From: Marmoricola sp.
Lineage (GTDB): Bacteria > Actinomycetota > Actinomycetes > Propionibacteriales > Nocardioidaceae
DNA: 64,000 bases
Assembly (NCBI GenBank): GCA_025964775.1
Contig: JAOPYE010000012.1
Span: 124,001 to 188,000, forward strand
Direction of reading: 5' to 3'
The notes below the pieces were generated by a model. It had not been told where the DNA came from. It did no database searches and saw only the letters and a list, made by a program, of their open reading frames with translations. Position 1 is the stretch's first letter, and each line of letters opens with the position of its first letter. Below are positions 25,220 through 34,862 of the stretch, piece by piece. Made by a program: the position numbers and the translations under genes.

Positions 25220-26679
25220 GAGGCCGCCGAGGTCATGACGAAGTCGCCGTCATCGATGCGGCCCAGCAGCACCCGATGACGTTCGGGTGCCCAGGGGAAC
25301 AGTTCCGGCTTGCCGTTCGCGCCGAGGTACCAGCTGGTGCAGCCGGTGGCCCATACCGTGTCCGGCAACGCTTCGTCGACGCCGACGTAGAACCGGTCGG
25401 TCGCTTCCGCGGTCGGCATGGCGGACTCGAACTCCTGGCGTCGCCAGCGCGCGATCCAGGTCAGCGCGTAGCCGGCCTGGGTCTCCGCGATCGCCGTCAG
25501 GGCGTAGTTCCCGACGGGTGAGTTCGGGCCCATGAACATGAAGAAATTCGGGAACCCGGGGACCGCGACCGTCTGGTAGGCGCGAGGCCCGTCGGCCCAG
25601 ACCTCGTCGAGAGTGAGCCCGCCGGGGCCGATCAGGTTGATCGGACGCAGGTAGGCGTGGGCGTCGAAGCCGGTGGCCAGCACGAGCACATCGACCGGGT
25701 GCAGGGTCCCGTCGGTCGTGACGACACCGGCGGGCTCGATGCGCGCGATGGGGGTGGTGATCACCTCGACGTCGGGGTGCTGGACCGCGTCGTAGTAGGT
25801 CGGAGAGATGATCAGACGGCGGCACATCGGTGCTGAGTCCGGGGTCAGGGCGGCCCTCAGGTCGGGGTCGGTGACCCTGGAGAGCTGGCGCTTCGTCAGC
25901 CAGGTCAGGAAGCGGCGGGTCCGGCCAGGATGGAGAAGCGCCGGTGAGAGCGCCTCGATGATCTTCCGGTTCACGTGGTAGCTGAACCGGTCGTACGCAG
26001 GGAAGCGGCCGTGCAGCCGTCTGGTGAACTCGGAGAACGCCGGGTTGGCCAGGTGCACCACCCAGTGCGGTGTGCGCTGCAACAGCAGGAGCCGGTCGAC
26101 CTTGCCGGCCAGATCGCCGAGGATCTGCACACCGGTCGACCCGGTGCCGATCAGCGCGACCCGTTTGTCGGAGAGGTCGACGTCGTGGTCCCAGCGCGCC
26201 GAGTGGAACGCCGGCCCGGCGAACGTCTCGAGGCCCTCGATCCTCGGGTACGCCGGGTGGTGCAGGATCCCGGTCGCCGAGACCAGGAAGTCGAATTCCT
26301 CGCAGGTGCCGTCGCTCGCTGAGACGGCCCAGGCCGTCCCTGTCCAGCGCGCCTCGGTGATCGTGGTCGAGAACCTGATCCGCTCGGCCACGCCGGTGTC
26401 CGCGGCGACTCTCTCGAAGTACGCCCAGATCTCCGCCCCGGGGGAGTAGCGGTGGGTCCAGTCCGGGTTCGGGGCGAAGGTGAACTGGTAGAACCGAGAC
26501 GGCACGTCGCAGGCGATCCCCGGATAGGTGTTCTCGCGCCAGGTGCCGCCGACGCGCGCGGCCTTCTCGAAGACGACGAAGGTGTCGATCCCGGCGCGCT
26601 TCAGCATCGCGCCCATGCAGATCCCGGACATGCCGGCTCCGACGATCGCGATCCTGGGGTCGCGCGGCGCTCGGGTCAT
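25216..26679 (-). CDS. Baeyer-Villiger-type flavin monooxygenase
   Basis: 487 residues. FAD motif IVGAGMSGI (12-20), GGTWREN (44-50) and the NADPH motif ALIGTGSTGVQI flank a complete Baeyer-Villiger fingerprint FxGxxxHxxxWD at 153-164 (FAGPAFHSARWD). Such enzymes insert oxygen next to a ketone carbonyl to give an ester or lactone. The downstream esterase, translationally coupled to it, supports this. The substrate could be a cyclic or long-chain ketone or a steroid/terpenoid side chain; the sequence does not say. Confidence 0.87.
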   Translation of the reverse strand: MTRAPRDPRIAIVGAGMSGICMGAMLKRAGIDTFVVFEKAARVGGTWRENTYPGIACDVPSRFYQFTFAPNPDWTHRYSPGAEIWAYFERVAADTGVAERIRFSTTITEARWTGTAWAVSASDGTCEEFDFLVSATGILHHPAYPRIEGLETFAGPAFHSARWDHDVDLSDKRVALIGTGSTGVQILGDLAGKVDRLLLLQRTPHWVVHLANPAFSEFTRRLHGRFPAYDRFSYHVNRKIIEALSPALLHPGRTRRFLTWLTKRQLSRVTDPDLRAALTPDSAPMCRRLIISPTYYDAVQHPDVEVITTPIARIEPAGVVTTDGTLHPVDVLVLATGFDAHAYLRPINLIGPGGLTLDEVWADGPRAYQTVAVPGFPNFFMFMGPNSPVGNYALTAIAETQAGYALTWIARWRRQEFESAMPTAEATDRFYVGVDEALPDTVWATGCTSWYLGANGKPELFPWAPERHRVLLGRIDDGDFVMTSAAS

Positions 26680-26759
26680 GCGGCGACGCTAGGGGTGGCG
26701 AGCGCAGCGGTCAACGACCTCGTGCGCTCAGGTCATGGGGGCCCACGCCCGCTCGGACC

Positions 26760-26765
26760 TAGCGT
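26760..26765 (+). promoter_or_regulatory. -10-like box of a possibly leaderless promoter
   Basis: TAGCGT lies 8 bases before the ATG at 26774. No ribosome-binding site or convincing -35 box is seen. Confidence 0.35.
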
Positions 26766-26773
26766 TGGTGACC

Positions 26774-27919
26774 ATGAAGACCCATCGCTCGCCCTGGCTG
26801 GACAAGGACCTCGACGACCTGGCCGATGTCGCCCGGACGTTCTTCGAGAAGGAGTGCGCCCCGCACGAGGAGCGCTGGTGCGCCCAGCAGCACGTGGACC
26901 GGGGGGCCTGGACCAGAGCCGGTGATCAGGGCCTCCTGTGCATCAGCATTCCCGAGGAGTACGGCGGCGGAGGAGGCTCGTTCGCACACGAAGCAGTCCT
27001 CGCTCGCCAGCAGGTGCACGCCTACGCGCCGAGCCTGGGGATCACCCTGCACAACGCGATCATCACCCACTACGTCAACGCGTACGGCACCGAAGCGCAG
27101 AAGCAGTACTGGCTACCGAAGATGGCACGTGGAGAGGTGGTCACCGCGATCGCGATGACCGAGCCCGGCACCGGTTCTGACCTCCAGGGGATCAAGACCA
27201 GGGCGGTCAAGGACGGCAGCGACTACCTGATCAACGGCTCGAAGACCTTCATCTCCAACGGCCAACTCGCCGACGTCGTGCTGACGGTGTGCCAGACCGA
27301 CCCCGATGCCGGAGCGATGGGCTTCTCGCTGATCATCGTGGAAACCGATCGACCCGGGTTCTCGCGCGGCCGCAACCTGCGCAAGATCGGTCAGCACGGC
27401 CAGGACACCTGCGAGCTGTCCTTCGACGACGTGCGGGTACCGCAGACCAACCTGCTGGGCGAGGCCGAGGGGCAGGGGTTCATCGCGCTGATGCAGCAGC
27501 TGCCGCAGGAGCGGCTGATCCTGGGCGTCGCCGCGGTCGCGACCATGGAGAAGGCACTCGAGGAGACGATCCGGTACACCAAGGAGCGCGAGGCGTTCGG
27601 CAAGCCGATCATCAGCTTCCAGAACACGCGGTTCGAGCTGGCCGAGTGCGCCACGCTGACTCGGGTGGCGCAGAGCTTCCTCGACGACTGCATCACCCAG
27701 CACCTCGCGGGGGAGCTCGACATCGAGACCGCGGCGATGCAGAAGTGGTGGCTCACCGAGCAGCAGAACATCGTCGTCGACCGCTGCCTGCAGCTCTTCG
27801 GCGGCTACGGCTATATGGAGGAGTACCCGATCTCCCGGATGTTCACCGACTCCCGGATTCAGAAGATCTACGGCGGGACGAGCGAGATCATGAAGGAAAT
27901 CATCGGGAGGAGCCTGTGA
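26774..27919 (+). CDS. fadE: Acyl-CoA dehydrogenase (long-chain/LCAD-like)
   Basis: 381 residues. [15 protein letters not shown] is the FAD/substrate-binding signature. The C-terminus [17 protein letters not shown] has Gly where medium-chain enzymes carry the catalytic Glu. The Glu in LPQERLI is at the alternative position used by long-chain and isovaleryl-CoA dehydrogenases. It makes an alpha,beta-enoyl-CoA. The stop overlaps the GTG of the CoA-transferase (GTGA), so the two are coupled. Confidence 0.9.
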   Translation: MKTHRSPWLDKDLDDLADVARTFFEKECAPHEERWCAQQHVDRGAWTRAGDQGLLCISIPEEYGGGGGSFAHEAVLARQQVHAYAPSLGITLHNAIITHYVNAYGTEAQKQYWLPKMARGEVVTAIAMTEPGTGSDLQGIKTRAVKDGSDYLINGSKTFISNGQLADVVLTVCQTDPDAGAMGFSLIIVETDRPGFSRGRNLRKIGQHGQDTCELSFDDVRVPQTNLLGEAEGQGFIALMQQLPQERLILGVAAVATMEKALEETIRYTKEREAFGKPIISFQNTRFELAECATLTRVAQSFLDDCITQHLAGELDIETAAMQKWWLTEQQNIVVDRCLQLFGGYGYMEEYPISRMFTDSRIQKIYGGTSEIMKEIIGRSL

Positions 27920-29004
27920 CCGGGCCGCTCGCCGGCGTACGAGTCATCGAGATCGCCAGCCTCGCGCCGGCCCCGTTCGGGTGCATGATCCTGGCCGACC
28001 TGGGCGCCGAGGTGCTGCGGATCGACCGCGCGTCGTCGAGCGCGACGGCGCTGGTGCCGCCACCCGGACCGCTGGACCGAGGTCGTACGACGCTGGCGGT
28101 CGACCTCAAGAGCCCTGAAGGGCTCGCCCGCGTCAAGGAGCTGGTCGCCGACGCCGACGTCTTCGTCGAGGGCTTCCGCCCCGGCGTGGCCGAACGGATC
28201 GGTATCGGCCCCGATGACCTGGCTGCGGTCAACGAGCGCCTGGTCTACGCCCGGATGACCGGGTGGGGCCAGGAAGGACCGTTGAGCCGAGCCGCCGGCC
28301 ACGACATCAACTACATCGCGGTTGCCGGCGCACTGGAGCCGATCGCCCGCCGGGGCGAACGGCCGTTGCCGCCGTCCAACCTGCTGGGCGACTTCGCCGG
28401 CGGCGGGATGCTGATGGCCCTCGGCATCGTGGCTGCGCTTCACGAACGCACTTCGAGCGGCCGCGGCCAGGTCGTTGACGCCGCCATGGTCGACGGAGGC
28501 TCGCTCTACTCGTCCTTCATGCGGGGGATGCACGCCGCAGGCGTCTGGAACGAGGAGCCCGGGACCAACATGCTCGACGGTGCTGCTGCGTTCTACGACA
28601 CCTACCCCTGCGCCGACGGCAAGTACGTCGCCGTGGGCTGCGTGGAGCCCCACTTCTTCGCCGAGATGCTCGAGAAGCTGGGCATCGAGGAGCCTGACCT
28701 GCCGCACCAGATCGATCCGTCCGGCTGGGACGCGTGGCGCACGGTGATCGGCGAGGTGTTCCTGACGAGGACCCGCGACGAATGGGCCGAGCACTTCGGG
28801 GATTCGGACGCCTGCGTCTCGCCGGTGCTCTCGCCGTGGGAGGCCCACCAGCACCCGCACAACATCGCCCGGAACTCCTTCGTCGAGGTCGACGGCATCG
28901 TCCAGCCGGCCCCCGCTCCGCGGTTCAGCCGGACCCCGACCTCCACCCCCGCCAGCCCACGCCCGTTCGAGGGCTGGGGTCAGTCGGCGGCGCCTGGCCG
29001 ATAG
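27916..29004 (+). CDS. CaiB/BaiF CoA-transferase family, alpha-methylacyl-CoA racemase-like
   Basis: 362 residues from the GTG at 27916. LAGVRVIEIASLAPAPFG, LADLGAEVLRID and RGRTTLAVDLKSPEG are classic for the family. GHDINYIAVAGAL is characteristic of the alpha-methylacyl-CoA racemase (Mcr/AMACR) subgroup rather than formyl-CoA transferases. A racemase would prepare 2-methyl-branched acyl-CoAs for oxidation, as with sterol or isoprenoid side chains. It overlaps the convergent AraC gene by 25 bases. Confidence 0.86.
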   Translation: MTGPLAGVRVIEIASLAPAPFGCMILADLGAEVLRIDRASSSATALVPPPGPLDRGRTTLAVDLKSPEGLARVKELVADADVFVEGFRPGVAERIGIGPDDLAAVNERLVYARMTGWGQEGPLSRAAGHDINYIAVAGALEPIARRGERPLPPSNLLGDFAGGGMLMALGIVAALHERTSSGRGQVVDAAMVDGGSLYSSFMRGMHAAGVWNEEPGTNMLDGAAAFYDTYPCADGKYVAVGCVEPHFFAEMLEKLGIEEPDLPHQIDPSGWDAWRTVIGEVFLTRTRDEWAEHFGDSDACVSPVLSPWEAHQHPHNIARNSFVEVDGIVQPAPAPRFSRTPTSTPASPRPFEGWGQSAAPGR

Positions 29005-29996
29005 GCCCCCGGCGCGCTGCCGGTCCAGCGTCGGAACGCGCGGTGGAAGGCGCTCGGCTCTGAGAAGCCCAGCCGCTCGGCCAGCTGCGCGACAGTCTCG
29101 TCGCCGCGGACCAGGGCGGTGACGGCGGCGTCGCGGAGCAGGTCCTCCCTGATCTTGGTGACCGAGGTGCCCTCCTCGCGCAGCAGTCGGCGCATGTTCT
29201 GGGTGCTCATCGAGAGTTGCGCGGCGGCTTCGTCAGGGGTGGGCCAGTCGCCCCGGAGGCCGCGCTCGAGAATCCGGCGTACCTGGTCGGCCACGGTGGT
29301 GCCGTAGTCGCGGAGCATCAGCAGGTCGGCGGGGGAGTCGTGCAGCCACTGCTCCAACGACGCCTCGTCCTGCACCACCGGCAAGGTCAGCAGCTCGTTG
29401 CTGAACACGATCGCTGCCGCAGGCTGGTCGAAGGCGACCAGGCTGCCGAAGACCAGGTCGTAGTCCTCGGCGCCCTCGGGCAGTGGGTAGGGCAGCTCGA
29501 CCGACTCGATCGGGAGACGTCGTCCGGCCAGCCAGCCGAAGAACCGCAGCGCGACCGACATCATGATGTCGGTGATGAAGTGCGCCGGGTCGTACTCGGG
29601 GTCGTGGTCGTAGACGATGCGGGTGATGGTCGGGCCGGTGGTGACCGTGAACGTCGGCATGCTCGGGACGACGCGGCTGAACTCCTCGAAGCGCCTCAGC
29701 ACCGTGCCGATGTCCGGTGAGGTGATCACCGCGAGGCAGATCATCCGGAAGGTGCCGCGCGGGGCCGGCTGGGTGCCGAGGCCCACCATCTCGTCGCCGG
29801 TGAGCCGCCAGAGTTCCTGGACCAGCTTGGTCGCCTGCTCCAGGGTGATCCGGGTCCTGTCGTCGAAGAGCAGCGCCGGGTCGATGCCCAGGTGATCCAT
29901 CCACTCCTGCAGGTCGACCCCACGCAAGGTCGCCGTACTGGTAGCTGCGCGCAGGAACCGCACCGGGATGGTGCGCTGCGTCTTCAGCTTGCTCAT
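28980..29996 (-). CDS. AraC-family transcriptional regulator
   Basis: 338 residues from the ATG at 29996; a GTG at 30005 is the alternative. The N-terminal 200 residues match the arabinose-binding-like sensor domain found in OruR/ArgR-type AraC proteins (WMDHLGIDPALL, RFFGWLAGRRLPIESVELPYP). The C-terminal double HTH includes AAAQLSMSTQNMRRLLREEG and LAERLGFSEPSAFHRAFRRWTGSAPGAYR. It is divergent from the hydratase-thiolase operon and probably controls it. Confidence 0.87.
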   Translation of the reverse strand: MSKLKTQRTIPVRFLRAATSTATLRGVDLQEWMDHLGIDPALLFDDRTRITLEQATKLVQELWRLTGDEMVGLGTQPAPRGTFRMICLAVITSPDIGTVLRRFEEFSRVVPSMPTFTVTTGPTITRIVYDHDPEYDPAHFITDIMMSVALRFFGWLAGRRLPIESVELPYPLPEGAEDYDLVFGSLVAFDQPAAAIVFSNELLTLPVVQDEASLEQWLHDSPADLLMLRDYGTTVADQVRRILERGLRGDWPTPDEAAAQLSMSTQNMRRLLREEGTSVTKIREDLLRDAAVTALVRGDETVAQLAERLGFSEPSAFHRAFRRWTGSAPGAYRPGAAD

Positions 29997-30049
29997 CTGG
30001 GTCACATTTCTCGCGAGGTGAGGTCATTCGATCACGCGCCGCCGGTGCC

Positions 30050-30055
30050 TAGGTT
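30050..30055 (+). promoter_or_regulatory. -10-like box of a possibly leaderless promoter
   Basis: TAGGTT ends 6 bases before the ATG at 30062. The same CCTAGGTT string precedes the gene at 34863. Confidence 0.45.
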
Positions 30056-30061
30056 CGAGGC

Positions 30062-30928
30062 ATGACAGAGACAGATCATGGCTTCAACCTCGACGTGATC
30101 GGGCAGTGGAGCGAGTCGATGACCTTCGAGGTCACCGGTGACCGGCTGATCGCCTACGCCGCGGCGACCAACGACGACCTGGCCCCGCACGCCCGCGGCG
30201 AGTACGGCGTCCCCGTCTTCGCGGTGGTTCCCCCGTTCCCGATCCTGGCCTCCTCGACGATGGGCGCCGTTCCCGACGAGCTGATGATGAAGGTCCTTCA
30301 CGGTGAGCAGGACATCCGCATCCACCGGCCGATCCGCCCGGGCGAGACGCTCACCTGCCGGGCCAAGGTCACCGGCGTCCACGGCCGCTCCTCCGGCGTG
30401 GTGGTCACAGCCCTGGTGGAGACGACCTCGAACGGCGAACCCGTCAACGACCAGTACTTCACGGCGTTCTTCCGCGGCGGCAAGCTCGACGGCGGGTACG
30501 GCGAGGAGCCGCCCTCGCACTCCTTCGACGAGTCGCTGCGCGCGCGCCAGCCTGACGCCGAGGTGATCCAGAAGTACGACGACGACCAGACCTGGCGCTA
30601 CGCCGAGGCCTCCGGCGACCCGATGCCGATCCACACCGACGAGGAGTTCGCCAAGGCGATGGGCCTGCCGGGGATCATCATCCACGGCCTGTGCACGATG
30701 GCCTTCACCTCGCGCGCGGTCATCGAGACGGCTTGCCCCGAGGACCCCTCGCGGCTGAAGCGCCTGGCCGTGCGGTTCAGCTCGACGGCCTTCCCGCGCA
30801 ACACCATCACCACGTCGATCTGGAGCATAGGCGACGGTAGGTACGCCTTCGAGACGAACTCGGACGAGGGCGCCTCGATCATCAAGGACGGTCTCGCCGA
30901 GATCGCACCGAAGAAGGAGCAAGCATGA
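30062..30928 (+). CDS. Double-hotdog MaoC-like enoyl-CoA hydratase
   Basis: 288 residues with two hotdog repeats. The C-terminal one holds the hydratase-2 signature ([20 protein letters not shown] then [15 protein letters not shown]), with the catalytic Asp and His in the expected spacing. The N-terminal repeat ([11 protein letters not shown]) lacks the catalytic pair, as in eukaryotic-type and mycobacterial double-hotdog hydratases. It adds water to trans-2-enoyl-CoA. It overlaps the thiolase gene by 4 bases. Confidence 0.85.
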   Translation: MTETDHGFNLDVIGQWSESMTFEVTGDRLIAYAAATNDDLAPHARGEYGVPVFAVVPPFPILASSTMGAVPDELMMKVLHGEQDIRIHRPIRPGETLTCRAKVTGVHGRSSGVVVTALVETTSNGEPVNDQYFTAFFRGGKLDGGYGEEPPSHSFDESLRARQPDAEVIQKYDDDQTWRYAEASGDPMPIHTDEEFAKAMGLPGIIIHGLCTMAFTSRAVIETACPEDPSRLKRLAVRFSSTAFPRNTITTSIWSIGDGRYAFETNSDEGASIIKDGLAEIAPKKEQA

Positions 30929-32121
30929 ACAAGGTCTTTGTCATCGGCGTCGGTATGACCAAATTCGAGAAGCCCGGCCGCGAGGGTGCGGTCGACTACC
31001 CGGTGATGGCCAAGGAGTCCGGGACCAAGGCGCTGGCCGATGCCGGCATCGACTTCGACCAGGTCGAGCAGGCCCACGTCGGTTTCATGTACGGCGAGTC
31101 GACGTCCGGGCAGCGAGCGATCTATGAGCTCGGCATGACCGGCATCCCGATCACGAACGTCAACAACAACTGCTCGACGGGTTCGACCGCGCTCTACCTG
31201 GCGGCGAGTGCGATCCGTGGAGGCCTGGCCGACTGCACGCTGGCGCTCGGGTTCGAGAAGATGCAGCCGGGTTCGCTGGCGACGTCGTACGAGGACCGTG
31301 AGCAGCCGCTGATGAACCACATCCAAGCGCTCGCCGAGCTGCGCGAGTTCGCCTTCCCGCCGGCTCCCTGGATGTTCGGGGCGGCCGGCCTGGAGCACAA
31401 CGAGCGCTACGGCTCCACGCCGGAGCACTTCGCCAAGATCGCCGAGAAGAACCACCGGCACTCGGTGAACAACCCGTACGCGCAGTTCCAGGACCTGTAC
31501 ACGCTCGACGACATCAAGAACGCCAAGATGGTCTACGCCGAGGCAGGTCTGACCCGGCTGATGTGCTCACCGACCTCGGACGGCTCGGGCGCCGCTGTGC
31601 TTGCCAGCGAAGCGTTCGTCGAGAAACACGGCCTCGGCGAGCGGGCAGTCGAGATCGTCGGGCAAGCCATGGTCACCGACATGCGTTCCACCTTCGACAC
31701 CAACAGCGCGATCAACCTGGTCGGCGCCGACATGAGCAGGAAGGCGGCCGACAAGGTCTACGCGAGCTCGGGCCTCACTCCCGACGACGTGGACGTGATC
31801 GAGCTGCACGACTGTTTTGCCCCCAACGAGCTGCTCACCTACGAGGCTCTCGGCCTGGCCGACGAGGGCGAGGCGCACAAGCTCGTCGACAACAACGACA
31901 CCACCTACGGCGGCCGCTGGGTGGTGAACCCGTCCGGCGGGCTCATCTCCAAGGGCCACCCGCTCGGTGCCACCGGGCTCGCCCAGTGCGCCGAGATGAC
32001 CTGGCAGCTGCGCGGCGAAGCGGACAAGCGCCAGGTCGACGGCGCCAAGGTCGCCCTCCAGCACAACATCGGGCTCGGCGGCGCCGTCGTCGTCACCGCC
32101 TACCAGCCCGCCAACCGCTAA
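30925..32121 (+). CDS. SCP-x/lipid-transfer-type thiolase
   Basis: 398 residues. The acylated Cys83 lies in [25 protein letters not shown] is the middle motif and [13 protein letters not shown] the C-terminal His motif. These are features of the SCP-x thiolase family, often annotated as lipid-transfer protein. It cleaves 3-oxoacyl-CoA of branched or steroid-derived acids. Position directly after the hydratase fits beta-oxidation. Confidence 0.88.
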   Translation: MNKVFVIGVGMTKFEKPGREGAVDYPVMAKESGTKALADAGIDFDQVEQAHVGFMYGESTSGQRAIYELGMTGIPITNVNNNCSTGSTALYLAASAIRGGLADCTLALGFEKMQPGSLATSYEDREQPLMNHIQALAELREFAFPPAPWMFGAAGLEHNERYGSTPEHFAKIAEKNHRHSVNNPYAQFQDLYTLDDIKNAKMVYAEAGLTRLMCSPTSDGSGAAVLASEAFVEKHGLGERAVEIVGQAMVTDMRSTFDTNSAINLVGADMSRKAADKVYASSGLTPDDVDVIELHDCFAPNELLTYEALGLADEGEAHKLVDNNDTTYGGRWVVNPSGGLISKGHPLGATGLAQCAEMTWQLRGEADKRQVDGAKVALQHNIGLGGAVVVTAYQPANR

Positions 32122-32147
32122 CGCCTCAACGTAGAAGGAGCACCACC

Positions 32148-32597
32148 ATGGCTGAAGTACACGTCACGCAGGACATTGCTGCGAACCAGGAGGACACCTG
32201 GAAGGTCTTCTCAGACTTCTCGAAGTTCGCCGACTGGCTGACCATCCACGACAAGTTCTACGGCGAGCCGCCGACCGAGATCAGCGTCGGCTCGACCTTC
32301 ACCGAGCAGGCCACGATCATGGGAATGTCCAACAAGATCGAGTGGACGGTCGAGGCGTACGACGCCCCGAAGAGCCTGACGATCACCGGCTTGGGGTTGG
32401 CCGGTGCGCAGATCACCTTCGTCCTCAGCCTCGAGGCCACCGGCGACTCCTCGTGCATCGCGAGGATCGACGCCGACTTCGTCGGCACGATGGTCGTCGG
32501 TGCGATCGGCGCCGCCGTCGAGCGCGCCGCCAACAAGGAGGTCACCGCCTCCCTGGAGAAGCTGGCAGCCCTCCTGAACTCTGCGAGCGTCGCATGA
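32148..32597 (+). CDS. SRPBCC (START-like) lipid-binding family protein
   Basis: 149 residues from the ATG at 32148, with GAAGGAG 6 bases upstream. The pattern AEVHVTQDIAANQEDTWKVF then FSKFADWL, with alternating strands and a long C-terminal helix, is that of polyketide-cyclase/dehydrase-like SRPBCC proteins. It probably binds a hydrophobic ligand or acyl-CoA for the adjacent enzymes. There are no obvious catalytic residues. Confidence 0.75.
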   Translation: MAEVHVTQDIAANQEDTWKVFSDFSKFADWLTIHDKFYGEPPTEISVGSTFTEQATIMGMSNKIEWTVEAYDAPKSLTITGLGLAGAQITFVLSLEATGDSSCIARIDADFVGTMVVGAIGAAVERAANKEVTASLEKLAALLNSASVA

Positions 32598-33475
32598 TGG
32601 CCGCACTGGACGGCCGCGTCGCCATCATCACCGGCGCGGGTCGGGGCATCGGTCGTGAGCACGCGCTCTTCATGGCACGCGAGGGTGCCGCGATCGTGGT
32701 CAACGATCTCGGTGGAGCCAACGACGGCTCGGGCTCCGACGCCGGCCCCGCTCAGGAGGTCGTCAACGAGATCCTCGCCCTCGGCGGGCGCGCGGTCGCG
32801 AACACGGACAACGTGGCCAGCTGGACCGGCGCGAAGGCCATGGTCGAGCAGGCCGTCTCGGAGTTCGGTGGGCTGGACATCCTGGTCAACAACGCCGGCA
32901 TCCTGCGCGATGCCTTCGTCGCCGGGATCACCGAGGAGCAGTACGACTCGGTGATCAACGTGCACCTCAAGGGCCACTTCGCGATGCTGCACCACGCGGC
33001 GGCGTACTGGAAGGACAAGTCCAAGGCGGGCGAGCAGGTCGCCGCGTCGGTGATCAACACCGCGTCGGCTTCGGGCACGTTCATGCCGAACCCCGGCCAG
33101 GCGAATTACGGTGCGGCCAAGGCCGGCATCGCGGCCCTGACGCAGGTCGCTGCCAACGAGCTCGGCCGGTACGGCGTCCGGGTCAACGCGATCGCGCCGA
33201 TCGCCCGGACCCGGCTGACCCTGGCCACCCCCGGGATGGGCGCGATCTTCGCGGCCGAGGTTCCTGAGGGCGAGTTCGACATGTTCGGTCCCGAGAACAT
33301 CGCGCCGATCGTGGGGTACCTGGCGAGTGAGAAGTGCCCGCTGACCGGTCAGGTCTTCGGGGTGCAGGGCGGCGCGATCCAGCGCCTCGTCGGCTGGACC
33401 ATCGCCGACACCGTCGAGACCAAGGGCCCGTGGAACCTCGACGACCTGCCCGAGCAGCTCGCCGCCTGGTCGTGA
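32594..33475 (+). CDS. SDR, 3-hydroxyacyl-CoA dehydrogenase-like (MFE-2 type)
   Basis: 293 residues; ATGATG allows starts at 32594 or 32597. TGAGRGIGREHAL (13 onward), the VVNDLGG segment and NYGAAK active site match the dehydrogenase part of peroxisomal multifunctional enzyme type 2 and mycobacterial relatives. In this operon it would supply the 3-hydroxyacyl-CoA oxidation between hydratase and thiolase. It overlaps the SRPBCC gene by 4 bases. Confidence 0.85.
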   Translation: MMAALDGRVAIITGAGRGIGREHALFMAREGAAIVVNDLGGANDGSGSDAGPAQEVVNEILALGGRAVANTDNVASWTGAKAMVEQAVSEFGGLDILVNNAGILRDAFVAGITEEQYDSVINVHLKGHFAMLHHAAAYWKDKSKAGEQVAASVINTASASGTFMPNPGQANYGAAKAGIAALTQVAANELGRYGVRVNAIAPIARTRLTLATPGMGAIFAAEVPEGEFDMFGPENIAPIVGYLASEKCPLTGQVFGVQGGAIQRLVGWTIADTVETKGPWNLDDLPEQLAAWS

Positions 33476-33511
33476 CGACCGGAGTCCTGACGCTCGAGCG
33501 GCCTCCAGTTG

Positions 33512-33517
33512 TACGCT
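33512..33517 (+). promoter_or_regulatory. -10-like box upstream of the PucR regulator
   Basis: TACGCT lies 8 bases before the ATG at 33526, and CTGACG is in the -35 region. No ribosome-binding site is evident. Confidence 0.35.
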
Positions 33518-33525
33518 CCGCCCAG

Positions 33526-34776
33526 ATGGCTGAGTCCGAGTTGACCGCTGACGTCGCCCAGGCGTGGAGTCTGTTGCAGGCGTTCTTCCACTCCGCCCAG
33601 CAACCGGGCGGAGTGGAGGAGTTGGCCGACGGCCTCAACAAGGCCCTGGTCGACGAGGTTCCGGAGCTTGGTGCTCTGCGCAACGATCTGGACGCCAGTA
33701 CCCGTACGTTGCTGGTGGACTTCTTCGCTGCCGCGGGCAACGGGCCGGCGACCCCGATCGAGATCTCTGGTGCGGTGCTCGACCTGGCGCGCACGCTGGC
33801 GATCCGGACCCCTGATGTCGGGGTGCTGCTGCGGGCCTACCGGGTCGGTCAGCGGTTGGCATGGCGCGAGTTCACCGTGATCCTGAACCAGGAGATCGCT
33901 GACCCCGAACTGCGGCTGGCCGCGATGGCGTTCCTCTTCGAACGCCTCAGCGTCGAGCTCGAGCGCGTCGTCGATGCCTCGGTCGCGGTCTTCACCTCCG
34001 AGCGTGACCAGTGGCTCGGTGGCGCGCTCGCCCGTCGCGCCGAAGTCATCCAGGCACTTCTCAGCGGGGAGCACACCGACCCGGACGAAGCGACCCGGAT
34101 CCTCGGGCATCGACTGCACCCGGGGCAGCTCGCAATCCTGCTCTGGCAGGACGATTCCGGCGACGGAGCCGATGCGCTCCAGCGGCTCGAGTCAGTTGCC
34201 CGGGCAATGGCGACGACGCTGCAAGCGCCAGCCCCGCTGACCTTGCCTGAGGGCGCCCGCGCGCTGTCGGCGTGGATCAACGTCAAGCAGGACCCGGACC
34301 CAGAAGCTCTCCGGGAGCTGACCTCAGGGGCGGGTCGCGGGGTGCATGTCGCGCTGGGCGCTGTGGCCTCCGGCGCAGCCGGCTTCCGGTCGAGCCACCG
34401 TCAGGCCGTCCTGGCTCGCCGCGTCGCGCAGGCGTCCGACGTGGCCGCCATTGTCACCGACTACCGATCCGTTGCCGCGATCAGTCCCTTCCTCGACGAC
34501 CCCGAGGCACTGACTGAACTGGTCGCCACAGAACTCGCCGGGCTCGTCTCCCGTGACGAGAACGGCGAACGCCTCAGGGAGACCACGCTGGCCTACTTGC
34601 GTGCCGGTGGGAGCGCCCGCGATGCCGCGCTCGCGCTCGGCGTACACAAGAACACGGTGCTCTACCGGATGCGCGGGATCGAGGAGGCCCTCGGGCATCC
34701 GCTGACCGAGCGTCGGCTCTCGCTGGAGGTCGCCCTCGAACTGGTCGACCGGTTGGGCCCGAGGGTGCTGCCGTGA
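33526..34776 (+). CDS. PucR/CdaR-family transcriptional regulator
   Basis: 416 residues from the ATG at 33526; the frame is open further upstream but overlaps the SDR gene. The C-terminal PucR helix-turn-helix is clear: TLAYLRAGGSARDAALALGV then HKNTVLYRMRGIEEALG. The N-terminal 150 residues are a helical domain (RsbT co-antagonist/GGDEF-like sensor of this family), and the middle carries the GGDEF-like domain. It lies between the beta-oxidation operon and the SDR-FadD-FadE operon and may govern either. Confidence 0.85.
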   Translation: MAESELTADVAQAWSLLQAFFHSAQQPGGVEELADGLNKALVDEVPELGALRNDLDASTRTLLVDFFAAAGNGPATPIEISGAVLDLARTLAIRTPDVGVLLRAYRVGQRLAWREFTVILNQEIADPELRLAAMAFLFERLSVELERVVDASVAVFTSERDQWLGGALARRAEVIQALLSGEHTDPDEATRILGHRLHPGQLAILLWQDDSGDGADALQRLESVARAMATTLQAPAPLTLPEGARALSAWINVKQDPDPEALRELTSGAGRGVHVALGAVASGAAGFRSSHRQAVLARRVAQASDVAAIVTDYRSVAAISPFLDDPEALTELVATELAGLVSRDENGERLRETTLAYLRAGGSARDAALALGVHKNTVLYRMRGIEEALGHPLTERRLSLEVALELVDRLGPRVLP

Positions 34777-34850
34777 ATCTTGTGCGATCCGTACAACCCA
34801 ACAAATCAAGATCAGGCGCGCAGAACAGGCGCCCGATGCCCGTCACTTCC

Positions 34851-34856
34851 TAGGTT
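34851..34856 (+). promoter_or_regulatory. -10-like box of a possibly leaderless promoter
   Basis: TAGGTT ends 6 bases before the ATG at 34863, within the same CCTAGGTT string seen at 30048-30055. Confidence 0.45.
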
Positions 34857-34862
34857 GGTTCC

